Shown: positions 44,892 to 53,788 of the stretch, piece after piece
How positions within the stretch are numbered: position 1 is the first letter of the stretch
Layout: each line of letters opens with the position of its first letter
Source of the DNA: a bacterium
GTDB taxonomy: Bacteria; CLD3; SB21
NCBI GenBank assembly: GCA_013360215.1
Contig: JABWCP010000006.1
Coordinates: forward strand, 104,470-168,469
Direction: 5' to 3'
DNA: 64,000 bases
Notes under the pieces: model-generated
What the model was told of the DNA's origin: nothing
Databases searched by the model: none
The model's input: the letters and a program-made list of their open reading frames with translations, nothing else
Made by a program: the position numbers and the translations under genes

Positions 44892-46433
44892 TTGTTAATG
44901 GGAAAATTGGATCTTAGAGAATTTGAAAAGACCATATCCGTTCGAACGCTTACGCTTGAGGATTTCGATAAAGTTACCGAATTACAGTTGCGCTGTTTTC
45001 CGGGAATGAAACCTTGGTCCTTGGATCAATTTGAAAGTCAAATTCGTATTTTTTCAGATGGTCAGATATGCGTAGAATATCGTGGCGTATTGGTGGCCTC
45101 TTCATCGAGCCTCATACTTGATTTTGATCCATACAAGAACTGGCACAGCTGGAAAGAAATTTCAGACAACGGTTATATTCGAAATCATATGATGACCGGC
45201 AACACTCTGTATGGCATCGAGATTATGGTCGATCCGGAATATCGCGGACTTCGCCTTGCGCGTCGGTTGTATGAGGCGCGAAAAGCGATCGCACGAAAGT
45301 ACAACTTAAGAAGCATTATTCTCGGAGGTAGAATTCCCGGTTATGATAAATATGCTGACCAGATGGATGCCAAGACGTATGTAGAAAAAGTCACGAATAA
45401 GGTACTTGTAGATCCGGTTTTGACCACCCAAATTGCAAACGGATTTGTTATAAAACGCATCATTCCTAACTACTTAATGGCGGACACCGAATCCAGAGGT
45501 TATGCTACGTTTCTAGAATGGGTCAATCTTGACTATAAACCCGATTTTACATTTGATGCGAAAAAGGAAATTGTTCGTATATCGGCAGTGCAATATCAAA
45601 TGCGAAATATTAACGATTTTGATGATTTTGCCAAACAATGCGAATATTTTGTTGATGTTGCATCGGATTACCGGTCCGACTTCATTTTGTTTCCTGAAAT
45701 GTTCACAATGCAATTACTTACATTTTTGCCCAATCTTCGTCCTGGGCTAGCCGTTAGAAAGTTGGCTGAGTATACTCCTAAGTACCTTGAGTTATTTAAT
45801 CATCTATCCGTCAAATATAACATAAATATTATTGCAGGTTCTCACTTCACCGTCGAAAATGAAGATTTGTTTAATATCGCTTATTTATTCCGACGTGACG
45901 GTACCATCGGTAAGCAATATAAGCTCCATATTACGCCTAATGAGCGAAAATGGTGGGGTGTCAAACCAGGGAATGTACTTGAAGTTTTCGATACCGATTG
46001 CGGCAAAATTTCTATACAAATATGTTATGATATTGAGTTTCCTGAATTAACACGAATAGCTGTTGAAAAAGGAGCTCAGATTGTTTTAGTACCGTTTTGT
46101 ACCGATGAAAGATATGCATATTTACGTGTGCGTTATTGCGCCCAAGCAAGATGTGTCGAAAATCAGATATATGCCGTTATTGCAGGTAGCGTGGGTAATC
46201 TGCCGCATGTAGAAAATCTGGATATCCACTATGCCCAGTCGGCTATTTTTACTCCGTCGGACATTCCATTTACGCGCGACGCGATACAAGCCGAAGCTAC
46301 CCCAAATATTGAGACAGTCATAATTGATGAGATAAATTTAGCCACGTTGCAGAAAAACAGACAATCGGGAAGCGTTTTGAATTGGAATGATCGTCGCACG
46401 GACTTGTTCAATGTGAGTTATCAAGGGGCTTAG
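44892..46433 (+). CDS. GNAT acetyltransferase-nitrilase fusion protein
   Basis: A 513-residue two-domain protein. The N-terminal part (about 15-215) is a GNAT acetyltransferase ([24 protein letters not shown] at the CoA site). The C-terminal part (about 228-500) is a carbon-nitrogen hydrolase with the full triad: Glu in LFPEMFTMQ, Lys in YKLHITPNE and Cys in [10 protein letters not shown]. The same fusion exists as YhcX in Bacillus subtilis; its substrate is not settled. The start may be the TTG at 44892 (GGGAG site at 44881-44885) or the ATG at 44898. Proximity to the PTPS gene suggests one operon. Confidence 0.87.
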   Translation: MLMGKLDLREFEKTISVRTLTLEDFDKVTELQLRCFPGMKPWSLDQFESQIRIFSDGQICVEYRGVLVASSSSLILDFDPYKNWHSWKEISDNGYIRNHMMTGNTLYGIEIMVDPEYRGLRLARRLYEARKAIARKYNLRSIILGGRIPGYDKYADQMDAKTYVEKVTNKVLVDPVLTTQIANGFVIKRIIPNYLMADTESRGYATFLEWVNLDYKPDFTFDAKKEIVRISAVQYQMRNINDFDDFAKQCEYFVDVASDYRSDFILFPEMFTMQLLTFLPNLRPGLAVRKLAEYTPKYLELFNHLSVKYNINIIAGSHFTVENEDLFNIAYLFRRDGTIGKQYKLHITPNERKWWGVKPGNVLEVFDTDCGKISIQICYDIEFPELTRIAVEKGAQIVLVPFCTDERYAYLRVRYCAQARCVENQIYAVIAGSVGNLPHVENLDIHYAQSAIFTPSDIPFTRDAIQAEATPNIETVIIDEINLATLQKNRQSGSVLNWNDRRTDLFNVSYQGA

Positions 46434-46490
46434 AATTTTAAAAAATTATACTTATATTTAAATTAACTATGCAGTAACATAGAGGAATTC

Positions 46491-47558
46491 ATGAAATCCA
46501 AGTCGGTCAAGAAAAACAAACCCACGGTAAAAAGGAATAGTGTAAAATCACAGCCAAAGATGAACGAATCAAAGAGCTCTCTATCCTATCGCGCGCTGGG
46601 CTTGACGCCCGACGATTTGCTGCGCATGTACCGGTTGATGAAACTGACACGCCAGTTTGATCAGGGCATCATACGTCTGTACCGTCAGAATAAAATGATC
46701 GGCGGTGCTTATAGCGGATGGGGTAATGAAGCGACGGCCGTAGGTAGTGCGTATCCGCTTTTGCCGCACGATTATTTGTATCCGATGCATCGCGATATCG
46801 GTGCGCATTTTACCAAAGGTCAGTCAGCCAAAGTTTTGATGCTCAACCATCTTGCCCGTGCGGAAGGCCCGACACGCGGTGTGGACGGTACGGGACATTA
46901 TTATGATAAAAATCTTCGAATCGTCGGTAATATCAGCCATTTGGCAGCAATGATACCTCAAGCCGTGGGTACGGCATTGGCGTCCGTAAAGAAAAAAGAA
47001 AATGCGGTCGTGATCAATTATGTCGGTGACGGCGGTATGAACGTCGGTGAATTTCACGAAGGCCTCAATATGGCCGCGGTATGGAAATTACCCTTTATCC
47101 TGATCATCGAAAACAATCAGTACGCGTATTCCACACCCAATACGTTACAGTTTGCTTGCGAAAGTCCAGTGGATCGTGCATTAGGGTATGGCATACCCGG
47201 CGTCAAAGTGGATGGTACGGATATTTTGGAAGTGTACCGTGTTTGTAAAGAAGCGTTTGAACGGGCGCGTCGCGGTGAAGGGCCGACGTTGATCGAATCG
47301 GTTACGATGCGTATGCGCGGACATGCCGAACACGACGGCCATGAATATTATCCTCCGGGGATCTTGGAAAAATGGGAGAAGAAAGACCCGATCATGCAGT
47401 TTGAGAAATTTCTTAAATCGGAGAAATTACTCACCGATAAAATGATCGAAGACATTGATACGTCAACCAAACAAGAAATTGATGAAGCGATCGAATATGC
47501 CGACAAAGCGCCGTGGCCAGAACCTTCGCAGGCGGCGACGTGGGTGTACGCGGAATAA
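46491..47558 (+). CDS. 2-oxo acid dehydrogenase E1 component, alpha subunit (copy 1)
   Basis: A 355-residue thiamine diphosphate-dependent E1 alpha subunit of a pyruvate or branched-chain 2-oxo acid dehydrogenase. The thiamine motif GDGGMNVGEFHEGLN...ENNQYAYSTP is complete, and the phosphorylation-loop region TMRMRGHAEHDGH is present. The first 30 residues are a basic, lysine-rich extension. The ATG follows an AGAGGA site. A second E1 alpha gene follows 39 bp downstream, and the only E1 beta is at 59080. E2 and E3 are not in the window. Substrate cannot be fixed by eye. Confidence 0.9.
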   Translation: MKSKSVKKNKPTVKRNSVKSQPKMNESKSSLSYRALGLTPDDLLRMYRLMKLTRQFDQGIIRLYRQNKMIGGAYSGWGNEATAVGSAYPLLPHDYLYPMHRDIGAHFTKGQSAKVLMLNHLARAEGPTRGVDGTGHYYDKNLRIVGNISHLAAMIPQAVGTALASVKKKENAVVINYVGDGGMNVGEFHEGLNMAAVWKLPFILIIENNQYAYSTPNTLQFACESPVDRALGYGIPGVKVDGTDILEVYRVCKEAFERARRGEGPTLIESVTMRMRGHAEHDGHEYYPPGILEKWEKKDPIMQFEKFLKSEKLLTDKMIEDIDTSTKQEIDEAIEYADKAPWPEPSQAATWVYAE

Positions 47559-47597
47559 TTAAATCCTAATATTAACATTGGTAAAAAATACTTACGC

Positions 47598-48626
47598 ATG
47601 ACCGGTCAAAGTAAAACAACGACAAAACCATACGCTCATTCGACGGAACTGGATCTGAAAAAATACGAGCCGACCAAAGAGCAGATGAAAGAAATGTACT
47701 ATTTTATCATGCTCAATCGCGCGTTCGATGATCGCATCGCCAAACTTTACCGCCAAGGTAAAATCATCGGAGCCGCTTACGGCAGCCGCGGGCAGGAAGC
47801 CACCAGCGTGGGTTCGACGTATGCGTTGGGTCCGGATGATATCGTCGGGCCGATTATTCGAAATGCGGGCTCCATCATCGTGCGCGGGCTACCGGTTAAA
47901 AATTTCTTATCTAATTTTGTCGGTCGTTCGACCACTCCGACGCGCGGTCGCGATGGCAATTCGCACTTAGGTGATTTGAATATGGGCGTCTTCGCTCCGA
48001 TTTCACATTTGGGGAGTCTGATCAGCAATATCGCCGGTTGTGCACTGGCATTCAAAATGAAAAACGAACCGCGTGTGGCGCTGACCTATATCGGGGACGG
48101 AGGTACGTCCACAGCCGAGTTTCACGAAGGTATGAATATGGCCGCCGTGATGAAATTACCTTTTATTTGTATTATCGAAAATAATAATTGGGCGTATTCG
48201 ACACCGACGCGAACTCAAGCGATGATCAAAGATTTTGCTATCAAAGGCAAAGCTTACGGCATGGAGGCCATCGTCGTGGACGGCAATGATGTTTTCGAGG
48301 TGTTTCGTACGACACGGTACGCGGCCGAACGCTGTCGAAAAGGTATGGGGCCTATTTTGATCGAAGCGAAAACCATGCGCATGAAAGGTCATGCGGAGCA
48401 CGATGATGCGTTTTATGTTCCCAAAGAACAATTTACAGAATGGCAGAAAAAAGACCCGATCGCGCGTGCAGAAACGTATCTTTTGGATAAAAAATACATG
48501 ACCGCAACTGAAAATGAGGCCTTAAAACAACGTGTGGCGAAAGATATGGAAGAAGCGGAAGAATTTGCACTTAATGCGCCGTTTCCAGCCATGGAAGAAG
48601 CGGTGACCGGAGTATACGCTGATTAA
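47598..48626 (+). CDS. 2-oxo acid dehydrogenase E1 component, alpha subunit (copy 2)
   Basis: A 342-residue paralog of the preceding gene, with the same thiamine motif GDGGTSTAEFHEGMN...ENNNWAYSTP and the loop TMRMKGHAEHDDAF. The two copies differ in many surface residues, so this is an old duplication and not an assembly repeat. Copy 2 has a different active-site approach (RNAGSIIVRGLPVKNFLSN against HRDIGAHFTKGQSAKVLMLN in copy 1). It is followed 12 bp later by the CsgG-like gene with a strong AAGGAGGAG site. Confidence 0.9.
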   Translation: MTGQSKTTTKPYAHSTELDLKKYEPTKEQMKEMYYFIMLNRAFDDRIAKLYRQGKIIGAAYGSRGQEATSVGSTYALGPDDIVGPIIRNAGSIIVRGLPVKNFLSNFVGRSTTPTRGRDGNSHLGDLNMGVFAPISHLGSLISNIAGCALAFKMKNEPRVALTYIGDGGTSTAEFHEGMNMAAVMKLPFICIIENNNWAYSTPTRTQAMIKDFAIKGKAYGMEAIVVDGNDVFEVFRTTRYAAERCRKGMGPILIEAKTMRMKGHAEHDDAFYVPKEQFTEWQKKDPIARAETYLLDKKYMTATENEALKQRVAKDMEEAEEFALNAPFPAMEEAVTGVYAD

Positions 48627-48638
48627 GGAGGAGAGACG

Positions 48639-49964
48639 ATGAAAAAATTAATTCTATTATTTGTTTTGTTCGTTCATTCGACATTTGCTCAAACATCATT
48701 TGCCATTATCCCTTTCACGGGAACCGCCGATGTAGGTGTTAATGATCGCGAAGCTTTTGTTAGCGGGCTTTATCAAGGGATGACGAATAGCGGGCGTTAC
48801 CGTATCGTCGATCGCAACCTGATCGAACAAGTATTGAAAGAACAAAATTTTCAACTGAGTGACTTAACGGAACAGAAAAAAGTTATCGAATTCGGAAAAA
48901 TTGCCGGGGCTGAAAAAATTATAACCGGTAAAATGTTCAGATATTCGTCGACACAACCGGCAATTACATTTTCCGTGATTGATGTTTCAACCAGTCAGGT
49001 TGAGTTTTCCAAAGAAATCACATATAACAATTATACGTTTTCTAACCTAAGCAGTTTTTTGGTATCGCAGTTAATTGATAAGTATCCGCTGGTCGGTAAA
49101 GTGCTTGGTAAATCCGGAGATGTCTATATCATCAACATCGGACTCAATCAGAATATCAAAAACGGAACGCGCATTTTTGTGGCTAGAAATAATGTCCTCA
49201 AAGGTGATGACGGTGAAATTTTGATGGAAGAGTATAAGCGCGTCGGTATTTTAGAGGTGACATTAGCCGACAAAGCGCGTTCGCAATGCAAGCTACGCAG
49301 TTTGGTTGAAAGCAATGTTATCATTCAAAAAGACGATATGATTTCTCCGGATCCGATACCGGAGCGACCGGCACTTGTTTCGGATAAGCCTTTTTGGACT
49401 GGTTATTCAAAAGGCGAGCTGCTTTTAGATGATGATATGAGTAAAAAGCAGTATCTATCTGTAACGAGCGCTATGGGCGAAACCTACAAAGATGGACGGC
49501 TTTTTATCAATACGACACATTTGAATTCCGGTCATGGGTACTGCTATTATCCGGCACCTTTTGACGCCGTGGGAGATTTTGTATGCGAAGCAGAAATTAC
49601 GTTTGAAAAAAACACTGAAAAGTATAATAGGGTAACTTTTATATTTAGAAATGTCGGTGCGTACGGCGAAGGAAACGGTTATTCGTTATACTTTACTAAT
49701 GACGGTTCTTACCAAATGGATTATATGCGTAACGGGTTTTTGTTCCCGATTATCAAATTTACTTCAACCCCTACATTGAAACGTGGCACGTCAAAAAATA
49801 TATTGCGCGTCGTAGCCAAAGGCTCAAAATTTGATCTTTATTTCAATGATCAGTTTTTAGCTGCATTTGAGCATGAGGCAATAGAAAAAGGCGGTTTTGG
49901 AATTTGGTCCGGGCAGGGAAGTCACGTATCCGTGGACAATATCAAAATCTGGAATATTAAATAA
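48639..49964 (+). CDS. CsgG-like N-domain plus DUF1080-like protein
   Basis: A 441-residue exported protein with a signal peptide (KKLILLFVLFVHSTFAQ). Residues 20-140 or so resemble the CsgG/FlgO/LpoB fold (FAIIPFTG, RYRIVDRNLIEQVLKEQ, GAEKIITGKMFRY). Residues 140-230 contain a FlgT-C-like beta domain (VYIINIGLNQNIKNGTRIFV). Residues 265-441 look like a jellyroll of the 3-keto-disaccharide hydrolase/DUF1080 or LamG type (GYSLYFTNDG, FDLYFNDQFLAAFEHEAIEKGGFGIWSG). A related N-domain occurs in the partial gene at 1-1136. Function is unknown; it is likely in the cell envelope. Confidence 0.72.
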   Translation: MKKLILLFVLFVHSTFAQTSFAIIPFTGTADVGVNDREAFVSGLYQGMTNSGRYRIVDRNLIEQVLKEQNFQLSDLTEQKKVIEFGKIAGAEKIITGKMFRYSSTQPAITFSVIDVSTSQVEFSKEITYNNYTFSNLSSFLVSQLIDKYPLVGKVLGKSGDVYIINIGLNQNIKNGTRIFVARNNVLKGDDGEILMEEYKRVGILEVTLADKARSQCKLRSLVESNVIIQKDDMISPDPIPERPALVSDKPFWTGYSKGELLLDDDMSKKQYLSVTSAMGETYKDGRLFINTTHLNSGHGYCYYPAPFDAVGDFVCEAEITFEKNTEKYNRVTFIFRNVGAYGEGNGYSLYFTNDGSYQMDYMRNGFLFPIIKFTSTPTLKRGTSKNILRVVAKGSKFDLYFNDQFLAAFEHEAIEKGGFGIWSGQGSHVSVDNIKIWNIK

Positions 49965-49985
49965 AACTCCTTATTTAATACAAGA

Positions 49986-51161
49986 TCAGCAGCAGCCATC
50001 CGGCCCACAACAGGCTTCGCTCAGAATAGTTTCATTGTAATCCATACCTTTAGTTTCGCGCGCGTGACGGCGAGCATTCTTATTGCAATTAAAGAATTTT
50101 GCCGATTCTAAAGAAATAATCTCTTTAGGACTTACCGCAAAAATATCATTGGCGTACGGCCCTTTTTCCCGCGTATAAATGCCAAATGTTTTATCACACA
50201 CGGCCATACGCTCCCCACGAAAAAGTGTATGTCCGTCATCATCTATAACGGCTTTCCAAGGACCTTTATAGATCACGGCTTGTTGGCGTTCAAGGCAAGG
50301 ACCTTCTTTTCCTTTGTAACCGATCACGGTGACCGAACGGTATTCGATACCTTCCACCACTTGCCATGGTGAGGTTTCCCATTTGTCTAAACTAATACCG
50401 TAGAACCCCGCTTTTTCAAAAGCTTTCAAAAATTCATCCTCACGAAATGCACCGGAGATACAGCCGCTCCAGAGTTCTGGGTTATTTTTCTGATGAAGCG
50501 GTATGTCTTCATCAGAGACTATATCCGATATAGCAAAGCGGCCGCCTGGTTTCAAAACGCGATATATTTCGGCGATGAGATTTTGACGGTCTTCTTCCCG
50601 GACAAGATTGAGTACACAATTGGACAAAACGACATCCACGGAATTGTCGTGAATCATCGGCCGTTGGTTGCGAAGTTCTTCTGTAAATAATTCCAAACGT
50701 TGCAAATCATCACCGTGTTGGATAGGGTTTTGACGCACATAAGCATCGAGCGCATCCCAATCCAATTTCAAATCCTGTATTTTTCCTCGATGAAATGTAA
50801 CATTGGTATAACCCAGTTTTTGTCCGATAGGATCTTTGTACTTGCGGGCTAAAGCTAACATTTCGGAGTTCATATCGACGCCGAGTACACGCCCTTCGGA
50901 ACCTACGATTTGCGCGGCGATATAACAGATTTTTCCACCGCCGCTGCCCAAGTCCAATACCGTTTCTCCGGGGCGCACATAACGCGAGGGGTCGCCGCAA
51001 CCGTAGTCACGATCAAGGATTTCCTGAGGTAAAATTTGAAGATATTTTGAATCGTATGAAACAGGACAACATAAAGAGGCAACGGTCGTGCGTGCGCCTT
51101 CGGTATATCGTTCGGTTACCGCTTTTTCCACATTGAGTGCGAGTTCGTCGTTAGCAGACAT
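49986..51161 (-). CDS. arsM: Arsenite S-adenosylmethionine methyltransferase
   Basis: A 391-residue ArsM-type enzyme that methylates As(III). It has the class I fold (VLDLGSGGGKICYIAAQ and LGVDMNSEML), the conserved cysteines expected for arsenite binding (SLCCPVSYD, LSNCVLNLV, WSGCISGAF), and a Cys-rich tail ending in CCGPDGCC. A C-terminal domain of about 110 residues follows the methyltransferase fold, as in ArsM of arsenosugar clusters. A TTG at 51176 is in frame, but the ATG at 51161 has a GGGAGAG site. It is the last gene of an operon with a PiT transporter, ArsS and an AhpD-like protein. Confidence 0.88.
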   Translation of the reverse strand: MSANDELALNVEKAVTERYTEGARTTVASLCCPVSYDSKYLQILPQEILDRDYGCGDPSRYVRPGETVLDLGSGGGKICYIAAQIVGSEGRVLGVDMNSEMLALARKYKDPIGQKLGYTNVTFHRGKIQDLKLDWDALDAYVRQNPIQHGDDLQRLELFTEELRNQRPMIHDNSVDVVLSNCVLNLVREEDRQNLIAEIYRVLKPGGRFAISDIVSDEDIPLHQKNNPELWSGCISGAFREDEFLKAFEKAGFYGISLDKWETSPWQVVEGIEYRSVTVIGYKGKEGPCLERQQAVIYKGPWKAVIDDDGHTLFRGERMAVCDKTFGIYTREKGPYANDIFAVSPKEIISLESAKFFNCNKNARRHARETKGMDYNETILSEACCGPDGCC

Positions 51162-51167
51162 GCTTAG

Positions 51168-51174
51168 CTCTCCC
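51168..51174 (-). promoter_or_regulatory. Ribosome binding site of arsM
   Basis: On the minus strand this reads GGGAGAG, 6 nt before the ATG at 51161. It argues for this ATG over the in-frame TTG at 51176. Confidence 0.7.
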
Positions 51175-51180
51175 AAAAAA

Positions 51181-52296
51181 TTATTGAATCAAATAATAAA
51201 TGCAAGCTGCGATAACAGCAGCTATGGGTAGTGTTAACGCCCATGAAAGAACGACTTGCCCTATCACTTTGAAATCGGCTTGACCGGTAATAATGCCTAT
51301 TCCGGAAATAGCGCCTACGGACACATGGGTAGTGGATACAGGCAAACCCCACCGACTTGCAAAAATAACAAGAAATCCCGTGACAAGATTGGCCGTCAGT
51401 CCCTGGCCGTGGTTCATAGATGTGATTTTTTTACTCATAGTACGCGCTACTTTGCGGGCATTGAGTAAACCGCCGATGGCCATAGCTATTGCGATGGCTA
51501 CCATGGACCACTCGATGCGCATAATCTGCGCAGCAAAAACAAGCCCGACGATTTTAGGTGTATCGTTGAGACCGCGTGCAAAGCTAACCATAGCCGCGCT
51601 TAGATAATGAAGTACGTCCACCAGGCGCTGCGCTGAAATGCCCATCACGGCGCCGCCGTATCGTCTTTGGCAGGAAACTTCATCGCCAACAGTAATTTCA
51701 GGCAGGGTCACGGTCTGAAACGAAAGAGCATGCGCGGGTCGAGGGGTAGGTATGACGGTTTGGCAGGTTCCAACGCAAATGCAGTGTTCTTCTCGAATAC
51801 CAGCCCAAATCCGAATTTGACGAAATATTACATAGACAATCGCGGCAACGACTACGGAAACCAACGGACTAATTAACAGAGGTATAAAAAAGGTTGAACC
51901 TAATTTTTCTGTATTTAATTGGGAACCTACAGCGAGGAAACCTGCGCCGGTAAGCGCACCGGTTAGGCCGTGTGTCGTCGAAATGGGAAATCCGAAAAAT
52001 GAAGCGATGAGAACCGTTAAACCGGCGCCAAGAGCTACTGCGGTTAAAAATTCGGGAGTAACTGTCAATGTATCCGGCACAAGCCCTTTACCTGAAAAAT
52101 TACTCACGAGTGATTGAGCAATAAAAATCGAACATACCGAACCCGCAAAGGTAGTGACGGTCGCGAGCCCAATCGAGGCTTTATATCCTAGTGCTTTACT
52201 GCCGTAGAGCGTTGCAACACCTTTAAAATTATCATTTGCACCGTTGCTGTACGCGACAAAAAGCGCTCCGGCAAAAAGCAGTACGATCATCGCCAT
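51181..52296 (-). CDS. Inorganic phosphate transporter, PiT family (arsenosugar operon)
   Basis: A 371-residue membrane transporter of the PiT family, with the duplicated signature: AYSNGANDNFKGVATLYG in the first half and ARGLNDTPKIVG in the second half, and the paired SFFGFPISTTHGLTGAL and RWGLPVSTTHVSVGAI segments. PiT proteins carry phosphate and also arsenate. It lies between arsM and arsS with gaps of 19 and 38 bp, so a role in arsenate, arsenosugar or phosphate movement is plausible. A separate PiT with a DUF47 partner is at 55778. Confidence 0.88.
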   Translation of the reverse strand: MAMIVLLFAGALFVAYSNGANDNFKGVATLYGSKALGYKASIGLATVTTFAGSVCSIFIAQSLVSNFSGKGLVPDTLTVTPEFLTAVALGAGLTVLIASFFGFPISTTHGLTGALTGAGFLAVGSQLNTEKLGSTFFIPLLISPLVSVVVAAIVYVIFRQIRIWAGIREEHCICVGTCQTVIPTPRPAHALSFQTVTLPEITVGDEVSCQRRYGGAVMGISAQRLVDVLHYLSAAMVSFARGLNDTPKIVGLVFAAQIMRIEWSMVAIAIAMAIGGLLNARKVARTMSKKITSMNHGQGLTANLVTGFLVIFASRWGLPVSTTHVSVGAISGIGIITGQADFKVIGQVVLSWALTLPIAAVIAACIYYLIQ

Positions 52297-52334
52297 TTTT
52301 ATGCCCTAATTAATTTCAAGTTATTTATTTTGAA

Positions 52335-53351
52335 TTATGCCGTTGTCCCGCCGCAACTGCTGCCCGCCCCCGCCGTACATCCGAAACAATGCGATGCAAA
52401 AAGGATAGTGCGATTTCGTATTCTCGTCGCATCAAAATTGAAAACGCTAAGCGGTTCGTGATCATGGGATTGCATGCCGAGCATTTGGTTGAAATCGCAA
52501 TCGTAGATTTTTCCGTCATAACTCACACTGATCAGAGTTCGGCACATGATACCTTGCGCCGCGCCGGGATTAAATGCATTTATTAACTTCATCATGTATT
52601 CGTCGTATTTGCCCGTACGCTCAAGATCTTCCCGAAAGCGATGGATCGGCATATTGGTGATCGTAAATAGATTATTGAAGTGAATTCCGAATTTGTCATG
52701 CAAACTGCGTTTATAGTCCGCCTCCAACGCTCCTTGAGCAGCGGGAAGGTATGTACCGACGGGGTTGTACACTAAGTTGAGCACAAGGCCTGAACCGTCT
52801 TTTCCAAAACCCAGCGCATTGAGATTTTTTAACGCCGCGATGCTTTTATTAAAAACGCCCCGCCCGCGTTGCTTATCCGTAAAATATTCCTCATAAAAAG
52901 GTAGCGATGAAATCACTTCAATCCCGTGATCGGCGAAAAACTGCGGCAGGTGCGTCATCGGTTGTTTGGTCAGAGGATGAGGGTCCTGCGATACGGTGAG
53001 GTTATGCCGAACCATGACGTGTTTTCCCATTCGTCGCGCTTCGGTAACCAAAAACTCAAAATGCGGATTAAGTTCCGGGGCGCCGCCGGTAATATCGAGG
53101 TTTTTTATTTCGTCATGCGCCGCAAGTATCGCCAAACAGCGATCTACGGTAGGGCGATCCATTTGCTCGGTGCGCTTGGGTGAAGCATCCACGTGGCAAT
53201 GACGGCAGGCCTGATTGCACAGTTTGGTTATATTGACTTGCAACGTATGAATGCCGAGCGGCGGTAATGTCAACTCATGCTCACGCAGTTTTTCATGAAA
53301 AGAATATTTCATATCGGCCGGAGATATCGGCAATATTTGTGGCAGTTGCAT
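52335..53351 (-). CDS. arsS: Arsenosugar biosynthesis radical SAM protein ArsS
   Basis: A 338-residue radical SAM enzyme with the cluster-binding CNQACRHCH (Cys-x3-Cys-x2-Cys), the GGAPELNPHF segment, and the Cys-rich tail CFGCTAGAGSSCGG that defines this family (TIGR04167). In selected bacteria it attaches the 5'-deoxyadenosyl group to a methylated arsenical, giving arsenosugar precursors. It begins 5 bp after the AhpD-like gene. Together with ArsM and the AhpD-like protein it forms a typical arsenosugar set. Confidence 0.93.
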   Translation of the reverse strand: MQLPQILPISPADMKYSFHEKLREHELTLPPLGIHTLQVNITKLCNQACRHCHVDASPKRTEQMDRPTVDRCLAILAAHDEIKNLDITGGAPELNPHFEFLVTEARRMGKHVMVRHNLTVSQDPHPLTKQPMTHLPQFFADHGIEVISSLPFYEEYFTDKQRGRGVFNKSIAALKNLNALGFGKDGSGLVLNLVYNPVGTYLPAAQGALEADYKRSLHDKFGIHFNNLFTITNMPIHRFREDLERTGKYDEYMMKLINAFNPGAAQGIMCRTLISVSYDGKIYDCDFNQMLGMQSHDHEPLSVFNFDATRIRNRTILFASHCFGCTAGAGSSCGGTTA

Positions 53352-53356
53352 AATTT

Positions 53357-53689
53357 TTATACGTTGAGGTTGTCTAAATTATTCAGCATTTGTACACCGT
53401 GTACGAGCGTGATGCCGGCCATCATGGCGGAGGCGACGTGTACCGCTTCGGTCATTTGGTCGGGGCTTGCACCGCATTCGAGGCTCTGCGTCGTATAGGC
53501 GTCAATACAATAAGGACAGTTTTTAGCATGGGCTACAGCCAAAGCGATCAGGGCTTTTTCCCGTTTGGTCAATGCGCCGTCTTTGCCGGTAACCTCATTG
53601 TAATACGCAAAAAATTTATCCATCAGTTCTTTGCGAAATCTCCCTACGTCGCCAAATTTTTTAAGGTCTTCACTTTCGTAGTAATTCAT
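53357..53689 (-). CDS. Arsenosugar-associated AhpD-like (CMD) protein
   Basis: A 110-residue carboxymuconolactone decarboxylase/AhpD-type protein with the redox motif NCPYC in an AVAHAKNCPYCIDAYT context and the ALTKREKALIALA start. The family (TIGR04169) accompanies ArsS and may act as a peroxidase-like partner. The frame is open to 53776, but the ATG at 53689 has a GGAG site and fits the family. It precedes arsS by 5 bp and lies about 100 bp after the nuclease gene. Confidence 0.88.
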   Translation of the reverse strand: MNYYESEDLKKFGDVGRFRKELMDKFFAYYNEVTGKDGALTKREKALIALAVAHAKNCPYCIDAYTTQSLECGASPDQMTEAVHVASAMMAGITLVHGVQMLNNLDNLNV

Positions 53690-53788
53690 CTTGGGGCTCC
53701 CATGTTGTAAGAATACTGATGAGGAAAAAGGATTAATTTTCTGAAGACTGAATGATGTAACTCGGAGGTAAAACAAATATTCCCATGT

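Noticed and set aside
46470..46485. Short palindrome CTATG/CATAG before the first E1 alpha gene
   Set aside because: A 5-bp stem is expected by chance and there is no sign of a paired operator copy.
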